Assembly: GCF_024169315.1 (NCBI RefSeq)
Contig: NZ_JALJWR010000001.1
Coordinates: 3,026,501-3,090,500, forward strand
Direction of reading: 5' to 3'
From: Pseudomonas migulae
Lineage (GTDB): Bacteria > Pseudomonadota > Gammaproteobacteria > Pseudomonadales > Pseudomonadaceae
Length of the DNA stretch: 64,000 bases
The notes beneath the pieces are model-generated. The model searched no databases. It saw nothing but the letters and a program-made list of their open reading frames with translations, and was not told the origin of the DNA. The translations under genes and the position numbers were made by a program. Position 1 is the first letter of the stretch, and the number at the start of each line of letters is the position of its first letter. This document shows positions 8,815 to 18,131 of the stretch, piece by piece.

Positions 8815-11800
8815 TTGTCCAATGTCACTCCGCCCCTGATCCCCCGTGCGCCGACTGCAGCGCCTGGCTCCCCCCTGCGCGGAACCTTGAAGGGCGCGCT
8901 GGCGACACTGGTGTTGCTGCTGCTCGCCCTGCTGTTCTGGCAACTGCTGGATCAACTGCGCGAAACCCAGAAAAACCAGCGCCAGTACACCATCGACTAC
9001 ACCGCCGATCTGGCCGCGCAAGTCAGTCTGAACATGGCGCTCAACGCGCAGATCGCCCTCAACCTGCTACCGATCGTCGAACAGCCACAAAGCGCCGACG
9101 AACAGCAGGAGCTGCTTCGCAAGCTGCAGAAATCCTTGCCCGACCTGCTCAGCCTTGCGCTGTTGAGCCCCTCCGGCAAAGTCCTCAGTGATAGCGCCGC
9201 CGACAGCGAGGACGCCGACTACCTCGCCGAGCTGGTTCGTCACAGCCGTCGCCAGGCCCACTATTTCAGCAACGCCGATAACGGTTCGGTGGTGCACTTG
9301 CTGCTGCATCAGGCCAGCGGCAGCACGCGTGGCTACTGGGCCCTGCGTCTGAAGCCGAGCTTTTTATCGTCACTGGCCAAACAGAACGAAACCGGCATCC
9401 GCCCAATGTGGCTGGTGGAAAACCGCTTCAACCACCAGGTCATCAGTCGCGATGATTCGCGCCCTTCGGCCAAGCCCGGCGAACTGACCGAAGACGATGT
9501 GGCCAACAGCGTGCTGACGGTTCCCCTGAGCAGCAGCGACTGGCAATTGCGCGGCTTGTTCGACCGCAAGCGCGTGATTGAAGAACTGTTGCCGGCGTTC
9601 ATCGGCAAATGCCTGTTGGGACTGGCGCTCTCCCTGCTGCCGCTGATCGCCCTGTTGAACATGCGTCGCCGTCAGCGCCAGGTGACTGAAGGTCGTCGAC
9701 GCTATCAGGATATTTTCGAAGGCACCGGCGTCGCGCTGTGTGTACTGGACGTGTCGGGACTCAAGACTGCATTCGACAAAGCCCGGCTGCACAGCAGCGA
9801 AGAACTGCGTGGCTGGCTGGAATCTGCCGAACAACGGCACCAATTGCTCCAGGAACTGCGCATCACCGAAGTCAACCAGGTTGCCCTGCAACTGCTCAAC
9901 GTCAACACCTGCGAACAGGCCTGGAAACTGCTGATCGACGGCAATCCGCTGGACGGCACCGCCATCGGCAACCAAGTGCTCGACGCAGTGCTCAACCAGC
10001 AGAAACAGCTTGAGCTGGAGATCAAGCTCTCGGACGCCAATGGCCGCGACCAGCACTTGTGGCTGGTACTGCGCCTGCCGGAAGACCAGGCTGACTATAA
10101 AGCGGTGATCCTGAGCATCAGCGACATCACCAGCCGCAAGCTCATCGAACTGTCGCTGCTCGAGCGCGAAGGATTCTGGTCCGATGTGGTGCGCACCGTG
10201 CCGGATCACCTGTACGTGCAGGACGTGATCAGCCAGCGCATGATCTTCAGCAACCACCACCTGGGCCAGACGCTCGGCTACGACCGCACCGAGCTGCATC
10301 AGATGGGCGAGTACTTCTGGGAAATCCTCCTTCACCCCGAAGATGCCGACTACTACCATCGTTCGCGCCAGACCCAGCGTCACGCGGGCTACACCCAATT
10401 GCTGCAATGCCAGCTGCGCTTCCGTCACCGGGACGGCAATTGGCGACGTTTCGACATTCGTGAGCAGGCGTTGGCGCGGGACAAGCATAACCAGGTCACG
10501 CGAATCATCGGTGTGGCCAAGGACATCACCGAGCAGATCGAAGCCAGCGAGTCCCTGCGCGACAGCGAGCAGCGTTACCGGATGCTCGCCGAAAGCATCA
10601 GCGACGTGATCTTCTCCACCGACAGCAAGCTCTCGCTCAACTACGTCAGCCCGTCGGTGCAAGCGGTGTTGGGTTACGACACCGATTGGATCTTCCAGAA
10701 CGGCTGGCAGACGACCATTGCCAACCCTCAGCAATTGTCCGGCATCTACGGCCTGATGGACCGCGTCAGCAAAGCGCTGGACAAACCCGACCAACTGGCG
10801 CTGCTGCGCAGCCAGGTACAAACCCAGCTGTTCCTCTTCGATTGCCTGCGGGCCGACGGGCGCAAGATCCCTATCGAGTTGCGTCTGGTGCTGGTCTGGG
10901 ATGAACACGGCGCCTTCGAAGGCGTGCTCGGCGTCGGTCGCGACATCAGCCAGCAGCGCCGCGCCGAGAAAGACCTGCGCATGGCGGCCACGGTATTCGA
11001 ACACTCGACGTCGGCGATCCTGATCACCGACCCGGCGGGCTATATCGTCCAGGCCAACGAAGCGTTCAGTCGCGTGAGCGGCTACGCGGTGGAGCAAGTG
11101 CTCGACCAGTTGCCGAACATGCTGACCGTCGACGAGCAGCAGGAAGCGCATTTGCGCTATGTGCTCAAACAACTGAATCAGCACAGCACCTGGGAAGGCG
11201 AAGTCTGGCTGAAGCGGCGCAATGGCGAGCATTACCCGGCGTGGGTCGGCATCACGGCGGTGCTCGACGACGAAGGCGATCTGGCCAGCTACGTGTGTTT
11301 CTTCAGCGACATCAGCGAGCGCAAGGCCAGTGAACAACGCATTCACCGCCTCGCCTATTACGACGCCCTCACCCACCTGCCCAACCGCACGCTGTTCCAG
11401 GATCGCCTGCACACCGCGCTGCAATCGGCGGAACGGCAGAAGTCCTGGGTGGTGCTGATGTTCCTCGACCTGGACCGTTTCAAACCGATCAACGACTCCC
11501 TCGGCCACGCCGCCGGCGATCGCATGCTCAAGGAAATGGCCACGCGCCTGCTCGGTTGCGTCGATGACGACGACACGGTGGCGCGCATGGGCGGCGACGA
11601 ATTCACCTTGCTGCTGCAACCGCGCGTCAACCGGGAAATCGCCCTGAACCGGGCGATTCACGTGGCGGAGCAGATCCTCGCCAGCCTGGTGAAGCCGTTC
11701 GTGCTCGAAGGCCGCGAGTTTTTCGTCACCGCCAGTATCGGCATCGCCCTGAGTCCGCAGGACGGCAACGAACTCAGTCAGTTGATGAAGAACGCCGACA

Positions 11801-12663
11801 CGGCGATGTACCACGCCAAGGAGCGCGGCAAGAACAACTTCCAGTTCTATCAGGCCGACATGAACGCCAGCGCCCTCGAGCGCCTGGAACTGGAAAGCGA
11901 CCTGCGCCATGCCCTGGAGCAGAACGAATTCGTGCTGTACTACCAACCGCAGTTCAGTGGCGACGGCAAACGCCTGACCGGCGCCGAAGCCTTGTTGCGC
12001 TGGCGTCATCCGCGCCGCGGACTGGTGCCGCCGGGGGATTTCATTCCGGTGCTCGAAGAGCTCGGGCTGGTGGTGGATGTCGGCGACTGGGTGATCAGCG
12101 AGGCCTGCCGTCAACTCAAGACCTGGCATCAAGCCAAGGTGCGAGTGCCGAAGGTGTCGGTGAACATCTCCGCGCGGCAGTTCTCCGACGGCCAACTCGG
12201 TACGCGGATCGCCACCATCCTCAAGGAAACCGGCCTGCCGCCGGCGTGCCTGGAGCTGGAACTGACCGAAAGTATCCTGATGCGCGAAGTCAGCGAGGCC
12301 ATGCAGATTCTCGCCGGGCTGAAAAACCTGGGGCTGAGCATTGCCGTCGATGACTTCGGCACCGGTTATTCATCGCTGAACTACCTCAAGCAATTCCCGA
12401 TCGACGTGTTGAAGATCGACCGCACCTTTGTCGACGGATTGCCCTCAGGTGAACAGGACGCGCAGATCGCCCGGGCGATCATTGCCATGGCGCATAGCCT
12501 GAACCTGGCGGTGATCGCCGAGGGCGTGGAAACCCATGAGCAGCTGGACTTCCTGCGTGAGCACGGGTGCGATGAGGTTCAGGGGTATCTGTTCGGTCGC
12601 CCGATGCCGGCGGGCCGGTTTGAAGCGCAGTTCAGCAATGATGCGTTGTTCATGTTCGACTGA
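8815..12663 (+). CDS. morA: MorA-type membrane sensor: multi-PAS GGDEF-EAL c-di-GMP enzyme
   Basis: A 1282-residue inner-membrane protein that both makes and degrades c-di-GMP. Membrane helices lie near 28-46 and 266-284 and enclose a periplasmic sensor region. Several PAS domains follow (about 290-840). The GGDEF domain has an intact GGDEF near residue 926. The EAL domain has EALLRW near 1058 and DDFGTGYSS near 1178, so both active sites look intact. The inhibitory RxxD site before GGDEF is replaced by DDDD. In P. aeruginosa and P. putida, MorA controls flagella timing, biofilm and proteases, and it sits next to glyA as here. The start is TTG, in frame with the whole domain set; no better ATG is near. 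Confidence 0.92.
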   Translation: MSNVTPPLIPRAPTAAPGSPLRGTLKGALATLVLLLLALLFWQLLDQLRETQKNQRQYTIDYTADLAAQVSLNMALNAQIALNLLPIVEQPQSADEQQELLRKLQKSLPDLLSLALLSPSGKVLSDSAADSEDADYLAELVRHSRRQAHYFSNADNGSVVHLLLHQASGSTRGYWALRLKPSFLSSLAKQNETGIRPMWLVENRFNHQVISRDDSRPSAKPGELTEDDVANSVLTVPLSSSDWQLRGLFDRKRVIEELLPAFIGKCLLGLALSLLPLIALLNMRRRQRQVTEGRRRYQDIFEGTGVALCVLDVSGLKTAFDKARLHSSEELRGWLESAEQRHQLLQELRITEVNQVALQLLNVNTCEQAWKLLIDGNPLDGTAIGNQVLDAVLNQQKQLELEIKLSDANGRDQHLWLVLRLPEDQADYKAVILSISDITSRKLIELSLLEREGFWSDVVRTVPDHLYVQDVISQRMIFSNHHLGQTLGYDRTELHQMGEYFWEILLHPEDADYYHRSRQTQRHAGYTQLLQCQLRFRHRDGNWRRFDIREQALARDKHNQVTRIIGVAKDITEQIEASESLRDSEQRYRMLAESISDVIFSTDSKLSLNYVSPSVQAVLGYDTDWIFQNGWQTTIANPQQLSGIYGLMDRVSKALDKPDQLALLRSQVQTQLFLFDCLRADGRKIPIELRLVLVWDEHGAFEGVLGVGRDISQQRRAEKDLRMAATVFEHSTSAILITDPAGYIVQANEAFSRVSGYAVEQVLDQLPNMLTVDEQQEAHLRYVLKQLNQHSTWEGEVWLKRRNGEHYPAWVGITAVLDDEGDLASYVCFFSDISERKASEQRIHRLAYYDALTHLPNRTLFQDRLHTALQSAERQKSWVVLMFLDLDRFKPINDSLGHAAGDRMLKEMATRLLGCVDDDDTVARMGGDEFTLLLQPRVNREIALNRAIHVAEQILASLVKPFVLEGREFFVTASIGIALSPQDGNELSQLMKNADTAMYHAKERGKNNFQFYQADMNASALERLELESDLRHALEQNEFVLYYQPQFSGDGKRLTGAEALLRWRHPRRGLVPPGDFIPVLEELGLVVDVGDWVISEACRQLKTWHQAKVRVPKVSVNISARQFSDGQLGTRIATILKETGLPPACLELELTESILMREVSEAMQILAGLKNLGLSIAVDDFGTGYSSLNYLKQFPIDVLKIDRTFVDGLPSGEQDAQIARAIIAMAHSLNLAVIAEGVETHEQLDFLREHGCDEVQGYLFGRPMPAGRFEAQFSNDALFMFD

Positions 12664-12688
12664 GGCCTTGCGCAGAGGCTGCCGGCCC

Positions 12689-12781
12689 CATCGCGGGCAA
12701 GCCCGCTCCCACAGTTTTTTGGGTGAATCCAAGATTTGTGACCACTGAAGATCCCTGTGGGAGCGGGCTTGCCCGCGATGA
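12689..12781. repeat. REP doublet after morA
   Basis: Inverted pair of REP cores with CGCGGGCAAGCCCGCTCCCA, between morA and glyA. Confidence 0.9.
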
Positions 12782-12910
12782 GGCCTGCACATTCACCGCT
12801 GATCCCGTCATGAAGCCCACTTGTCTGCGACATGATCTCCTTTCATATGCCATCTAAAACCCATTGGGTTAGAATGCCCCCCTTTTCTGCCCCGATCCTT
12901 GAGGACCGCC

Positions 12911-14164
12911 ATGTTCAGCCGTGATTTGACTATTGCCAAGTACGACGCCGATCTCTTTGCCGCCATGGAGCAAGAAGCTCAGCGCCAGGAAGAGCACATT
13001 GAGCTGATCGCTTCGGAAAACTACACCAGCCCTGCGGTGATGGAAGCTCAAGGCTCGGTACTGACCAACAAGTACGCCGAAGGCTACCCGGGCAAGCGCT
13101 ACTACGGTGGTTGCGAGTTCGTCGACATCGTCGAGCAACTGGCCATCGACCGCGCCAAGGAGCTGTTCGGCGCTGATTACGCCAACGTCCAGCCGCACGC
13201 CGGTTCGCAAGCCAACAGCGCCGTTTACCTGGCTCTGCTGCAAGCAGGCGACACCATCCTGGGCATGAGCCTGGCTCACGGTGGTCACTTGACCCACGGT
13301 GCCAGCGTTTCTTCCTCCGGCAAGCTGTACAACGCCGTTCAGTACGGTATCGACGCCAATGGCCTGATCGACTACGACGAAGTCGAGCGTCTGGCGGTCG
13401 AGCACAAGCCGAAAATGATCGTGGCCGGTTTCTCTGCCTACTCGCAAATCCTGGACTTCCCGCGCTTCCGCGAAATCGCTGACAAGGTGGGCGCCTACCT
13501 GTTCGTCGACATGGCCCACGTGGCCGGTCTGGTCGCCGCTGGCGTCTACCCGAACCCGGTTCCATTCGCTGACGTCGTGACCACCACCACCCACAAGACC
13601 CTGCGCGGTCCACGTGGCGGTCTGATCCTGGCTCGCGCCAACGCCGACATCGAGAAGAAGCTGAACTCCGCGGTATTCCCGGGTGCCCAGGGTGGCCCGC
13701 TGGAGCACGTGATCGCCGCTAAAGCGATCTGCTTCAAGGAAGCGCTGCAGCCTGAGTTCAAGACCTACCAGCAACAAGTGGTGAAAAACGCCCAGGCCAT
13801 GGCCAGCGTATTCATCGAGCGCGGTTTCGACGTGGTTTCCGGCGGTACTGAAAACCACCTGTTCCTGCTGTCGCTGATCAAGCAGGAAATCTCCGGTAAA
13901 GACGCAGACGCCGCTCTGGGCAAAGCGTTCATCACCGTGAACAAGAACTCCGTGCCAAACGATCCACGCTCCCCGTTCGTCACCTCCGGCCTGCGCTTCG
14001 GTACTCCGGCTGTGACCACTCGTGGCTTCAAGGAAGCAGAGTGCAAGGAACTGGCCGGCTGGATCTGCGACATCCTGGCTGACCTGAACAACGAAGCGGT
14101 GATCGACGCCGTTCGTGAGAAGGTCAAGGCCATCTGCAAGAAGCTGCCGGTATACGGCGCTTAA
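12911..14164 (+). CDS. glyA: Serine hydroxymethyltransferase
   Basis: A 417-residue PLP enzyme converting serine and tetrahydrofolate to glycine and methylene-tetrahydrofolate. The PLP lysine lies in [14 protein letters not shown] near residue 229. Other family blocks ([42 protein letters not shown]) are intact. The start at 12911 gives the usual [10 protein letters not shown]-terminus, with GAGGA nine bases upstream; the frame also opens four codons earlier at a TTG. A terminator follows directly. Pseudomonads often have two glyA genes; this is the one beside morA. Confidence 0.96.
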   Translation: MFSRDLTIAKYDADLFAAMEQEAQRQEEHIELIASENYTSPAVMEAQGSVLTNKYAEGYPGKRYYGGCEFVDIVEQLAIDRAKELFGADYANVQPHAGSQANSAVYLALLQAGDTILGMSLAHGGHLTHGASVSSSGKLYNAVQYGIDANGLIDYDEVERLAVEHKPKMIVAGFSAYSQILDFPRFREIADKVGAYLFVDMAHVAGLVAAGVYPNPVPFADVVTTTTHKTLRGPRGGLILARANADIEKKLNSAVFPGAQGGPLEHVIAAKAICFKEALQPEFKTYQQQVVKNAQAMASVFIERGFDVVSGGTENHLFLLSLIKQEISGKDADAALGKAFITVNKNSVPNDPRSPFVTSGLRFGTPAVTTRGFKEAECKELAGWICDILADLNNEAVIDAVREKVKAICKKLPVYGA

Positions 14165-14190
14165 TTGCACCGCTGAACCGCAGTCATGAA

Positions 14191-14220
14191 AAAACCGGCC
14201 AGTGATGGCCGGTTTTTTTT
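14191..14220. terminator. Bidirectional terminator between glyA and lanM
   Basis: AACCGGCC-AGTGAT-GGCCGGTT stem with an A-run before and eight T after. It can stop glyA transcripts and, read on the other strand, the lanthipeptide operon. Confidence 0.92.
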
Positions 14221-14239
14221 CGCCCGGTTTTCGAGTGGG

Positions 14240-17200
14240 TCAGGCAACAACCGGTCTGGCAAAGTCCAGCGACAACACGTCGGGCAAACCGGCCTCCACG
14301 GCATGCAGCAGGGCCTGACCGACGCCCGTGATGCCGAGCATCATGCCCAGGTCAGGGACGTTGCGCTCGTCGAGAAAATCTTCATTGAAGAAATTATGGG
14401 CCACTTGGGAGAGTGCACGCCTGACGTTTGCCTGGCCCTGCTCATCGCCGGTCTCGCGGTAGAGTTTGAGCAGGCACATCAGATTGCCGAAGTCACCATG
14501 GCACAGGCTGTAACCAGACCCCAGGCCGTGCTCCCAGAGATGACGCTCACAACGTTCGGCATCCTGTTCAAGCACTGCTCTGGTCTCAACACCCAGTGCC
14601 TCACCCATCGTTCGAGTCAACCAACGCCGCGAGATGAGAATGCCGCCGTCGCCATGACACCATTTGATAGTGGACGAAGACTTCGCCGTTTCACGCAGAT
14701 CAAGCCAGAAACCGTCGGCTGTCAGGCGGTTTTCTGCCTGTAACCATTGTGTTATCAACTTGGCAAGAAGCGGATCTTTCGTGACCTCCCAGACTTTACC
14801 TATCGCCTGAAGAACACCGGAGATGCCATGGGAGAAACCGGTCCACAGTGGTTTCCCCGTCGCGTTGAGTACCAGCGTTCCATCGTCCAGCGTCAGCGCC
14901 GACTGAATCGCTTGTGAGAACTTCTCGATCAGGAGGCGCAAGGCTTCCCGCTTTTCGAGCTGATAGAGATTCACCAGAACGGTCACTGCCCCGCACCAGC
15001 CATGAATGAAATCGAATTCATCGCCCTCATGTGGAAAGTCGGCCAGTTTCAGCAACAACTCGTCGACAGTCGGCTGATACGTCTGGCGTCCGGTCATGAG
15101 CTGATAGTTGACCAGCACGTATAACCAGGAAGCCAGACCGAAATAAGCACTGACGCTAAGCTCATTGGGAAAATGCCCGTGGGATTTACTCATCGAGCAC
15201 AGGATTCGCTCCGCTTCGTCCAGGTAGCGCGTCGTACCACTGACGCGGAACAGGCTCAGATAGAAAATCGCCAGGCCTCCCATCCCGTTGTACAAACCGC
15301 TGCCCATGGGCGAGATGAAGTGACGTCCGGTGCGTGGGTGGGTGTCCATGAACGTCCAGCCAACATCGCCCTCATCCCCTTCCATGCGCATTTTTTCTAT
15401 GACCCCGGCGATCTTCATCGCACCTTCGAGGCATTGCGCGGGGCTCAGGTCGGGCACGGCCTTGAGTTGATGCTCGCGGTTGAGTGGCAAGGCTTCACTG
15501 GCAACAGGGAACAGGCACATCTGTAACACGTGCATCTGAAAGGCTTTGTCGGCAGGCGAAAGGCTGTCCAGCTTGCGGCGACAACTGTCGAAGGGACGCT
15601 CGATAGCCAGCGACGCAACCGTCTGGCCATGAGCGTCGAGCAAACAGTCAGATAGCAGAGGCTGGGTGAAACACGGGATGTTGGCCTTCGCCAGATCCTC
15701 GATTTCATGCCCGGGAATACCATAATCGTTGAGTGTTTCGTTGAGGTCCGACCACAAGGTTGCCAGCAGCATTTCGTGGCGCACCTTGCATTGGGTAAAT
15801 GTCGGATGAAGCATCATCCCGATGAAGTCGGCATAGCGCTGGGTGTTCTTGATCAGGACTCGGGTTTTCAACCCGGCGGCATGCTGTTCAAGAAGCGCAA
15901 GCACCGCGCCGCTTCGGTTCATGACCTCATCGTAGCCCTGCTCGAAACCGAGGAAAAATGCGCCGCTGTACTCAGTGACCGAACGCGCCTCGCCCTCGAA
16001 AACAGGCAGGTGACGCAGGGTCGGCTGGTTGTCGACGGCGACCTGCTTCAAGCGGTAAAAGCGGTGCTCGCGGACCAGTTGCCTTTTTTTCGAGACAAAC
16101 TGCTGCTGCCGGCTCAAACCACTGTAATCATTGTCCGAGTCCGGCGAATAAGGGACGAAACCGCTCGAATAAACCGACTGGCTGTTGAATTTTATGGCTT
16201 TGAACAACGCACGCCCGTGAGGCACTTTCACTCTCAAATCGATCATGGCCGAGGTGAACAGGCATTCCAGATCGATCATCACCGGGCTGCTACCGCGGGC
16301 AATGATGTTTTCGTAGTGAAAGTCGATGCCATTCAAGGCGTGGATCACTGCCACCTGGGCGCCCAGGCGCTGAAAGAAAAGCGCCAGGTCGCTTTCCGAG
16401 TCACAAGCCAGGTTTTCGATCTTTTCGATCCAGCAGTGATTGTCCAGAGACACCATGATCGGTGAGTAAACCGAAAAGCAGGTGTTGCCAGTGTGTTCAT
16501 GCAATTGGTCGAGCAATGCACCGTAAAACAGTGCTTCCCGGTTGTTCCTCGGCTTGTACATCAGTGACTGGTTGCCGATCCTGAGGCAACAGACGGTCTC
16601 GCCATTGGCATGGGAATCCCCAAGGCCGAGGATGATCGAATCGATCTGCCTGCCGGACAATCCAAAAGCCGTGTCCAGCCGGTTGATATCTTCGACGAAA
16701 TGACCGATTACCTTGTAAAGGTACATCACGATGTCGTCGACCTGATCCAGCAGCAGACGTGTCAGTACCGGGTACGAAGTCAGGAATGGAACCAGTGCCT
16801 CGTCTGCCAGCGCCCGGTCAAACGTTTCGAGATCCAGCTCGTTGCCATTGGCTATCCGGCTGTTTAGTTGATGAACCAGCGACTTTTCCGAGAAACTCTT
16901 AATGAGTGAAATGACATATGGACGGACGCTCGAGAGAAACGTCTCGACATCAATCCACTTGCGAAATAAATTGTATTTTTCGTCACTGTAAAAAACGTGT
17001 TTGAAGTAAACATGCCAGCGAGCATAAAAACTGCTGAATGCATCCTGCCCCTCACACTCATGTCGCAGAGAAGCAATTATCCCAACTTTCCGATCCAGCT
17101 CCTCAACGACGGGAGCATTGCCCTTATTGACCACCTGTGAAGAGCAGTGAAGTTGTTTCAACAACCCCTGCCTGTCGGTACCGAAATAACGCAAAACAGC

Positions 17201-17353
17201 CTTATCATTCTTGTGCAAAAGATCGAGACACTTGCGCATCGCATCATGATCGGTTATCGCGCACCATGACTTACGCTCATTGAAATCCAGGATATCATTC
17301 AACATCTGCAACCGCTCTTGGCGAACAGAGCGGGTCACTGACCCGCCCCGCAT
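14240..17353 (-). CDS. Class II lanthipeptide synthetase LanM
   Basis: A bifunctional enzyme of 1037 residues that phosphorylates and eliminates Ser/Thr in a precursor peptide, then adds Cys thiols to form thioether rings. The N-terminal DUF4135 dehydratase has GDSHANGETV at 246-255, YKPR at 266-269, DFHYEN at 344-349 and MIDLECLF at 359-366. The LanC-like cyclase has FIHGWCG near 782-788 (His784), GFSHGISG at 839-846, WCHGDGG (Cys899) and LCHGDFGN (Cys951, His952). These are the three zinc ligands and the usual HG motifs, so both halves look active. It lies directly downstream of the precursor gene. The ATG at 17353 has a poor ribosome-binding site; Met17 (17305) is an alternative start. No LanT or immunity gene is nearby. 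Confidence 0.93.
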   Translation of the reverse strand: MRGGSVTRSVRQERLQMLNDILDFNERKSWCAITDHDAMRKCLDLLHKNDKAVLRYFGTDRQGLLKQLHCSSQVVNKGNAPVVEELDRKVGIIASLRHECEGQDAFSSFYARWHVYFKHVFYSDEKYNLFRKWIDVETFLSSVRPYVISLIKSFSEKSLVHQLNSRIANGNELDLETFDRALADEALVPFLTSYPVLTRLLLDQVDDIVMYLYKVIGHFVEDINRLDTAFGLSGRQIDSIILGLGDSHANGETVCCLRIGNQSLMYKPRNNREALFYGALLDQLHEHTGNTCFSVYSPIMVSLDNHCWIEKIENLACDSESDLALFFQRLGAQVAVIHALNGIDFHYENIIARGSSPVMIDLECLFTSAMIDLRVKVPHGRALFKAIKFNSQSVYSSGFVPYSPDSDNDYSGLSRQQQFVSKKRQLVREHRFYRLKQVAVDNQPTLRHLPVFEGEARSVTEYSGAFFLGFEQGYDEVMNRSGAVLALLEQHAAGLKTRVLIKNTQRYADFIGMMLHPTFTQCKVRHEMLLATLWSDLNETLNDYGIPGHEIEDLAKANIPCFTQPLLSDCLLDAHGQTVASLAIERPFDSCRRKLDSLSPADKAFQMHVLQMCLFPVASEALPLNREHQLKAVPDLSPAQCLEGAMKIAGVIEKMRMEGDEGDVGWTFMDTHPRTGRHFISPMGSGLYNGMGGLAIFYLSLFRVSGTTRYLDEAERILCSMSKSHGHFPNELSVSAYFGLASWLYVLVNYQLMTGRQTYQPTVDELLLKLADFPHEGDEFDFIHGWCGAVTVLVNLYQLEKREALRLLIEKFSQAIQSALTLDDGTLVLNATGKPLWTGFSHGISGVLQAIGKVWEVTKDPLLAKLITQWLQAENRLTADGFWLDLRETAKSSSTIKWCHGDGGILISRRWLTRTMGEALGVETRAVLEQDAERCERHLWEHGLGSGYSLCHGDFGNLMCLLKLYRETGDEQGQANVRRALSQVAHNFFNEDFLDERNVPDLGMMLGITGVGQALLHAVEAGLPDVLSLDFARPVVA
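17330..17346 (-). promoter_or_regulatory. Hairpin between precursor and synthetase genes
   Basis: GCGGGTCA and TGACCCGC form an eight-base palindrome around one base, at the junction of the precursor stop (17364) and the synthetase start. It has no T-run, so it is not a full terminator. It could damp synthetase translation or protect the precursor message, giving more substrate than enzyme. It falls inside the synthetase frame if the ATG at 17353 is used, and before it if Met17 is the true start. Confidence 0.5.
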
Positions 17354-17363
17354 GATGGGAGGA

Positions 17364-17516
17364 TCAGCAGCAGCCTAAAACAGTGCATTGCAAGGTGCCG
17401 CACGAAGCGTTGGTGCACAGGGTGGCGCCGCCTTCAATATCGGCATCACCGGAGCTTACATACGCTTCAAACTCGGCATCCAGATCACCCGACAGAACCA
17501 TAATTTGTTCTTGCAT
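17364..17516 (-). CDS. Class II lanthipeptide precursor (LanA)
   Basis: A 50-residue open frame starting at an ATG seven bases after AGGAGA, ending 10 bases before the LanM start codon. The 30-residue leader is acidic and ends in GDADIEGG, a double-glycine cleavage site. The 20-residue core reads ATLCTNASCGTLQCTVLGCC. It holds five Cys and exactly five Ser/Thr (four Thr, one Ser), enough for five (methyl)lanthionine rings. It ends in a Cys pair. The CTLTxEC lipid-II motif of mersacidin is not present, though two CT-x3-C segments recall that shape loosely. The size, the position and the leader fit a LanM substrate; ring pattern, activity and target are unknown. Confidence 0.88.
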   Translation of the reverse strand: MQEQIMVLSGDLDAEFEAYVSSGDADIEGGATLCTNASCGTLQCTVLGCC

Positions 17517-17965
17517 GATTTTTCTCCTGATAAATACACAGTCGCCTTAGTTGGCGCCGACAAAAGCTACCACTCACCGCCAGCCTTATCCCTCCATCAA
17601 ATAAAACCAAATGTAAACAACCACCACCGAACAACTACCGACGTACACACCACAACTAAAACAAAAACCAAACGCGCTGTAATACTTGGACAAGTCAAGA
17701 ATAGAAAAAACCAACAAAACAAGAGCTCACAATGCGTTTCTGAATTTAACAGATAGAACGACTCACCTCTGACCTGAACACACTCCATCGAATAAAACCC
17801 TAACTAATCAAGATGAGAGTTTAATATTTTTTTACAACAAACAGCCCATGAATGATCCACACATCGATTTTCTGAAGAGCTGCCTTGCCTGCGATAACCC
17901 CATAAGCCTGGCGTCGAATCCCGGGCCGCTTTCGCAGGGAAGCCCACTGCTATGGAATCCATACC

Positions 17966-17980
17966 ACTGGTCAGACCGGT
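17966..17980. promoter_or_regulatory. Candidate FadR/GntR-type operator upstream of dctA
   Basis: ACTGGTC-A-GACCGGT is a near-perfect 15-base palindrome (one mismatched pair). The GGTC-N-GACC shape resembles sites bound by FadR-family GntR regulators such as PdhR and LldR. Two FadR-type regulator genes lie just downstream of the carrier, so one of them is the likely ligand. This is inference from shape and context. Confidence 0.55.
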
Positions 17981-18003
17981 CATGCCAATTGTTGGATTTC
18001 TAC

Positions 18004-18033
18004 TTGTCACCGCAAAAAAACCGAGCGTAGACT
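18004..18033 (+). promoter_or_regulatory. Candidate sigma-70 promoter of dctA
   Basis: TTGTCA at 18004-18009 and TAGACT at 18028-18033 are 18 bases apart, about 100 bases before the dctA start and about 23 bases after the palindrome at 17966-17980. Confidence 0.45.
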
Positions 18034-18131
18034 GCGCCTGCACTGGACATACCGGTAAGACCACAATAATTAAGTCCTGAATCTGATGCGCACAGCGCAC
18101 GGCAGCCAGGACACCGACCAGGATCCCTCCC

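Larger units (their letters stand above)
17517..18131. other. AT-rich gap between the lanthipeptide operon and dctA
   Basis: This 615-base gap is clearly richer in A and T (about 17550-17870) than its surroundings. I see no supported gene in it; the short open frames lack ribosome-binding sites and family features. It must hold the lanthipeptide promoter on the minus strand, which I could not place firmly. A short palindrome, ACTTG-GA-CAAGT, lies at 17684-17695. The dctA promoter and operator lie in its right part. The base bias suggests acquired DNA. Confidence 0.6.

Noticed and set aside
9370-12195. 941-codon open frame opposite morA
   Set aside because: Antisense shadow of the GGDEF-EAL gene, no ribosome-binding site or recognisable domain.
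17388-17756. Plus-strand frame of 122 codons across the lanthipeptide precursor
   Set aside because: No ribosome-binding site and low-complexity Thr/Lys/Asn tail from AT-rich DNA; the minus-strand precursor has AGGAGA, a double-Gly leader and a Cys-rich core.
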